Source: Elgaria multicarinata webbii | Taxonomy: Eukaryota; Chordata; Lepidosauria; Squamata; Anguidae | NCBI RefSeq assembly: GCF_023053635.1 | Contig: NC_086178.1 | Span: 33,593,226-33,657,225 of the forward strand | Direction of reading: 5' to 3' | DNA length: 64,000 nucleotides | Shown: one piece after another, positions 44,001 through 50,000 of the stretch | Layout: every line of letters starts with the position of its first letter | How positions within the stretch are numbered: position 1 is the first letter of the stretch | Translations under genes and position numbers: made by a program | Notes under the pieces: model-generated | Seen by the model: the letters and a program-made list of their open reading frames with translations, nothing else | Database searches by the model: none | What the model was told of the DNA's origin: nothing

Positions 44001-47000
44001 AAGTGCATCTTCATCCAACTGTGAAGAAGGTTAGTACCTTCATGTCCTTTTAAAAAATGTAGTAGACCTTTAGTCTAAGCTGCTGAGACATACAGATGAA
44101 ATTGTATGTTTGCTGTCAGATTTGTTGTCTCGTTCTTAATATTCATGGTCCATGAAAAGGTCCCCCATTCATTCTTACCAGTGTGCATCCTGATTGCACT
44201 TTCTAAGTTTGAAATATTAATGTCCCCAATAGACACTTTGCCTGGTAAATTGCTGGCTTAACAAAGGGCAGCTTAACTGCATTGCAATGCCTAAAAGTCC
44301 TTGCTGCATGTACATCACAAGTCTTACTCCTTCCTGAATTAGAATCTGTGCTTCTCATATCCCTCTCCTTCTGATGGCTTTGAAAGTCGTACATTTTACA
44401 CTGACAACAAATGCAAAAAACTACTTGTTTTGAGGCCTGAAAATTAATCTAAATTTGTTTCAGAGATAGTCACCAGTGAGGCTGCTGTTTGTGGGCTACA
44501 TAGTAAATCTGCTGTCTAAGCTGTTCCCTACTTTTAACTTTTGCCATGTGTATGAGGCATCTTTTTTCCCCTTTAAAGTTGCATTGTAATGCTATCCATG
44601 ATCTGAGACCACTTTAGTGTGTGGTGCATAGTGTCAGAAGGAGTTTTTGGGAAACTATATTTTGGTGTCTTTGCTCTTTAAAAAGAAAAAAGTAATTCCA
44701 CTTCTAAACCAGGGGTAGGCAACTATCTGGACCTGTGGGCACATTTGGTAAAATGGCTGCCATGGGAGGTGTGGCTAATCACAAAGAACAAGTAATGTGC
44801 CCAAAATATATATAGTACCAGGCAGGGGTGTGCTCTGAGTCTCAAGACACTTAGCCACTTCTTTGAATCACAGTTTTCAGCACCAACAGAAATCTATTTC
44901 AAAGAAAGCGAACTTTTTCTCCATCTACCCTGCCAGTCAACGAATTTCTCCCATATAACTTTTTCTCACCCCGGCTCACACCCTTCCACATGCACGCATG
45001 CACACACCACAACATTATCCATTTTCCATCCTTTCACACATGCATGCGCTCACCTCATGTGCATATATACACATGTCCCTTGTCCTCTTCACTGCTAGTA
45101 CATGAAAAACCACACTCACTCTTTTTTCAGGATCCCATCAAAATCCCCCCTAAACAACCCTTTCTGGCTTCTTCTGCTGCTTGGTACACCCCTTCCTCAT
45201 TCCTTGCTGGCTTATCACTGCCCTCCCTAATCCTCCACCCACTTCCAATAGCACCATGCTTCTCTCTTTAATCCCCCCCCAGCTTAACAGACAGAAGTGA
45301 CAGGAAACCACCTTCTTTTTCCTTGGGGGCCGAGAAAGGTGTCTGGGGTGCATTGGTGTTCATAGGCACCATGTTGCCTATCCCTGCTGTAAACTATCCC
45401 TGCAATGGAACTCTTTACTCCTATCTTTAAATGGTAATGTCTTACAAGCGTTTAAGTACAGTTGGTGAGTATATTGTCTTCATTCAGAAATGTCTCCTTC
45501 TATTTAGCAAAATGAAGTGCAGAGTGCCAACAGAAATGGAGCTAAAGTGTGGCTACTGTGAAATGAGAGGGAGGTATTGGCATACTAAAGAGCACATTAA
45601 GAGTTGCAAAAGTAGATAAATAAATCTAAGAAACAAAACCAAGAGGCAACCCGCCCTGCCAGTCAGTGCAATGAGGGGACTGACCATGAACAGTAGCTGT
45701 GGAATGGTGTCACTTGGAAAAGAAAAATGGAAAACTGGGGTTGGGGATGAAATGGCCCACTGGACAGGGCGTGGTTAGCAGGCATATTCAACAGAATCAA
45801 TCGTATTAGGAGGTGAAATATATTACAAACCTTTTTTTGCAGGTCCTCACTGATTTTCTTAAATGCTCTATTTTAGTATTATCTTGCATTGTGGTATTTT
45901 ATAACTTATTTTTGTACATAGCTAATTGTCGAAGTGTGTTACATTTCATTACATATGGGCAGATAATAGTACTCCTGAAGAACTGCGTGAGAAATTAATA
46001 GAGAAGATGAAGTTAATTCTAAGCTCTGGATCAGATGAAGAATGTGCTATTTGCTTAGAGTCCCTAAATGTTCCTGTGATAACACATTGTGCTCACGTGT
46101 ACTGCAAACCATGTATCTGTGAAGTCATTCAAAGGGAGAAGGTTAGTTACTACCTTAATTCAACTATACTGGGTTATTATGAAGTGATATGTATTACTCC
46201 TGGGTGATTGGAGGGTACTTGGCCTATTGTGTTTATAAAATTCTCTTCATATGCACATATATGATTAATTCTCTTTATATGCACTTTGAGTTTCTTGCTG
46301 CCATAAACATAGTCTCATCTGCTGAAGTTTTTTGAGTGCACATTGAACTGCATCAAATTCCCTTACCTTTGCTTTTCATTAACGTTCAGTGTACCATTGT
46401 GTGTGTGTTATACGCTGTGCCCTCACATTCATTGTAAACTTTATATGGTTGATATTCTACAGTATCAACCACAGAAAGTATCAACAATTAGCTTGGTTTT
46501 AGGTAGTATACTGTAGCTTTACAGTTTGTTATCTAGAAAAAACAAAGCTGACACTAGTTGAGTCTCAATTTAAATAGTTCAGTGACACTTATTTATTCCT
46601 CAGTAAAAACAAAAGGCTTCTGTTCAGCTGGTACATAAGTCTATTCTGTAGAGCTCATCAATTAACCCAGAAATCTGAAAAGAAGTATTCACTGGTGGAC
46701 CAATTACTGCTTCTCCACATGAATCCAGTCAAGACCAACACAATTAAAATATTGCTAGTGAGCCAAAACCCCTCTAGAAAGAAAGGGAAACCGATCCTGA
46801 CGTCACCTGTCTTCTGCAGGATAAAACTTCCTATAACTACTTGGGAGAGATGCCTACACATACATAAGGAGTTCATTCTTCAATTCTACTAGTGCTAATC
46901 AATACATATTCTCAGGTGAAACTTACCTTTTCCATTAGTGAAACTCTAGCTCTATGCAGATGGTGTTGTCAAGTACAACAAACACAAAGGGTTGGGAAGG

Positions 47001-50000
47001 GAGGATAGACTTCTATCCATGGAAGTGTCCCGTGCTATTTAGAACATTGGGCAATCAGTTCTATAGTATGCAGGGAGCCTGCAAGAGTAAAATAAAAAAA
47101 AGCTCCCTGTCTCAGAAGTTATCCCTCAACAAGGGGAGGGGGGGAGTAGCGTGATCATCCCCACTTTCCCCTCTTGTGTGTTAATTGTACTCAGAAGACT
47201 GCCTTCATTCCTAGGTAGAGTGAAGAACTGTTAACACTTGAAATAATAAACAGCAGCCTACTCACAAAACATTCTGCTGTGGATGATTGTTATGTTTCAA
47301 TATTAATGAAAGAAAGAAATAGATTCCAGTTAAAGGATAATGAGTCCCGCAGCTTTGTTATGCATACTGTGAGCCAAACAACTTGTTATACCATTTGCAC
47401 TTCTAAAAGTGTGCTTAAACTGGGCACTTTAATTTGCCAGGACTCTGACCCAGAGTACGTTATGAAGTTTAATCTTTTTATTATTTCCAAACACCAATAA
47501 ATAAAAAACACTACAGAGCAAAAAACAAAACAAAAACGAACAAACAAAAAACACAAAAATAAAATGTTCTTCCAATATTCTCCCCAGCAAAAATATGTAA
47601 CAATGTTGTTATTTTTTTTTCTTACTCTATCACTGTCAAATCCAAATCTCTAATTTCTCTCTTAACATTTCCTACATTATTGGTTGAATCCACCGATATT
47701 CAAGTCTTGTCTCTTCATAAAATTTACAAAAGGTTCCCATTCAGTTATAAATCTTAAAGTCAATTTTTCTCTCATTATTGCCGTGAGTTTTGCCATCTCC
47801 GCTAGCTCAAACATCTTCAATAGCCATTCCTCTATTGTGGGTCCCAGAGTCCATTCTGGATTAGGGTTCCAAGTCAGTTTACTGCTGAAAGTGGCTCCGC
47901 CTCTCTGCTGGTTTCCTCCCAGAGACACTGTTTACTGTAAACAACACTTTCAGAGGCAAGTAATAGTGGGGAAGGAGGTTCAGTAGGAAACTCGTGTGGC
48001 TTAGAATCACTTTCCAGATAGGGGTCTGGTGGCTTTTTTCCCTTCACAATGGAAGTGGCTCAATGTAAAGCACACTTCTTTCAAAACGTGAAACCTAAAT
48101 CTGGCTGAATGAGGGCTTTTCCTCAGGTGTAAGGTCACAACCTGTGGGCTTAGACTGATTTTATGAATTCTGTGACTCTTAAGGAGTGATATACTGACCC
48201 CCCCACACACTTCTATCACCCCCTTGTATGAAGCAAGACTATACTCACTACCCTCCCACAGACTAAATTTCAGGACATAAGAGTACTACAGTCTTGTACT
48301 GTGGGAAGGTAGTGGTTTCTTTTTTCAAAAACACACACCCTTGAAAGAGTGCTTTTTTCTTTTTCACTATACTTGCCTTCCCCCCCCCCCCGTTTTTGTT
48401 TTTAAAGTATTGCACCGAGCGTACAGCCTCCCAAGGTTGCCAGTCAGTCTCACCTTGGAGAAAAATGTCTTGAGTCACTGTCAGCCAAACCTTAACTATG
48501 AGCAGAAAGGATTACTAGGGTACAAGTAATACTATTGCAATGTGTACAAAGATGTTAGTAGTTGATAAGGAACCAAGGAACCCCTCTAACTAGCAGGAAA
48601 AATATATTTGAAGTAAGGCTAGTTATGCAGTGTTTGTGCATTGAAAGCATTATTTTCTGGTCTCACTGATTTTTGTTACATGGATTCAACAGAACAAACA
48701 TATGGTATTGGTTGTTTTGCAGACTATGTAGGCTACATTGGAGTTGATCATGTACATATTTATGGTAGACACATTGTCTCCAAAGAATCTAATTTTGTTC
48801 CTCTGTAGTATTCACTTGGTAGATTATACGGCATTATATGGCCCTCTTATTGTAGGTTGCTTCTAGTGGACAAATTGAAGTTTTGGGGGGTGTTAGCAGG
48901 TAATGATAACATCAGTGGGTTGTCACGCATGAACAGGAGGGAGAGAGTACTGCTTGCAGTGCACCGATCTCTCCCACTTTTACACCACAACCCATGATAG
49001 GCTGCTTTGCAGGTTGTAGAGTGTGACCTCCGAACCCAGACCGCTGAGTTGATTAAGGGCTTAACTCCAGTGGTTAACCCAACAACAATCCATCTGTCTG
49101 GGTTCAGACATTATGCACCACAACCTATGAAGGAGTTGATCGGGTTTTTCAGCAAAAACTAAAGTTGTGGACACACCTTGCAGGCAGTGCACTTACTTGT
49201 CCCCACTTGTGAACAGGTTGTCGTTATGTGCCATACTAAGCTTTTAAACCTGGCTTGCAAATGACATGGGGTGTCTTTTTCAGAAGAAATATAACCTTAA
49301 GATTTATTTTTTTCAGCCAAATGCCAAGTGTCCTCTTTGCAGGAAAGAAGTTGGATTAGAACATTTAGTAGAATGTCCTTTAGAAGAACCTGATAATGGG
49401 AAAAAGGCTGACCAAGAATGGGTATCTAGTTCAAAGGTAAATGTTAGATTTGTATAAATATATGCTTTTGTTAAAAATGTGCCAGTGTTACATTGCAGAT
49501 AATATAGCAAACTGGCTGAACTGTAGCCTTGATTCTAGAAACCCTGCAAATTCTTGTTCCAGTCTCCAAAATTGGACACGTCAAGTTGTTGGGTTGGTAG
49601 GTTAATAAGAAAAAAAAAGTCTTTCAGTATTGGAGCAAATTCTAACTGCTGGCCGTGTAGATATGCTTGAAAGAAAGAAAAGTGCTTAACACTCTTAACA
49701 GTGAACATAACATTTACAAAATGTATGTCATAGAACCCTGCTACACATGTAAGCTGCTATTCAAGGTGACACAAAGGGTGTTGGCAGCCATACCGCCTGT
49801 CTTGGCAGTTCTTTGCCTTTGGCTTGTAGTACATTGAGCATTTGTTGTCACTGTCTGTCTCCTCTGGTGGTTTGCGCTGCAGCAACCCTCTGTTTTTAGA
49901 TGTAGCCAGTCTGAACCTCTTGTTTAGATGCATGGGTTATGTTTAGTACAAGGAAAGTAACAGAAAAGGGCATCTGACTGATTCAGCTCCTTATATGTAC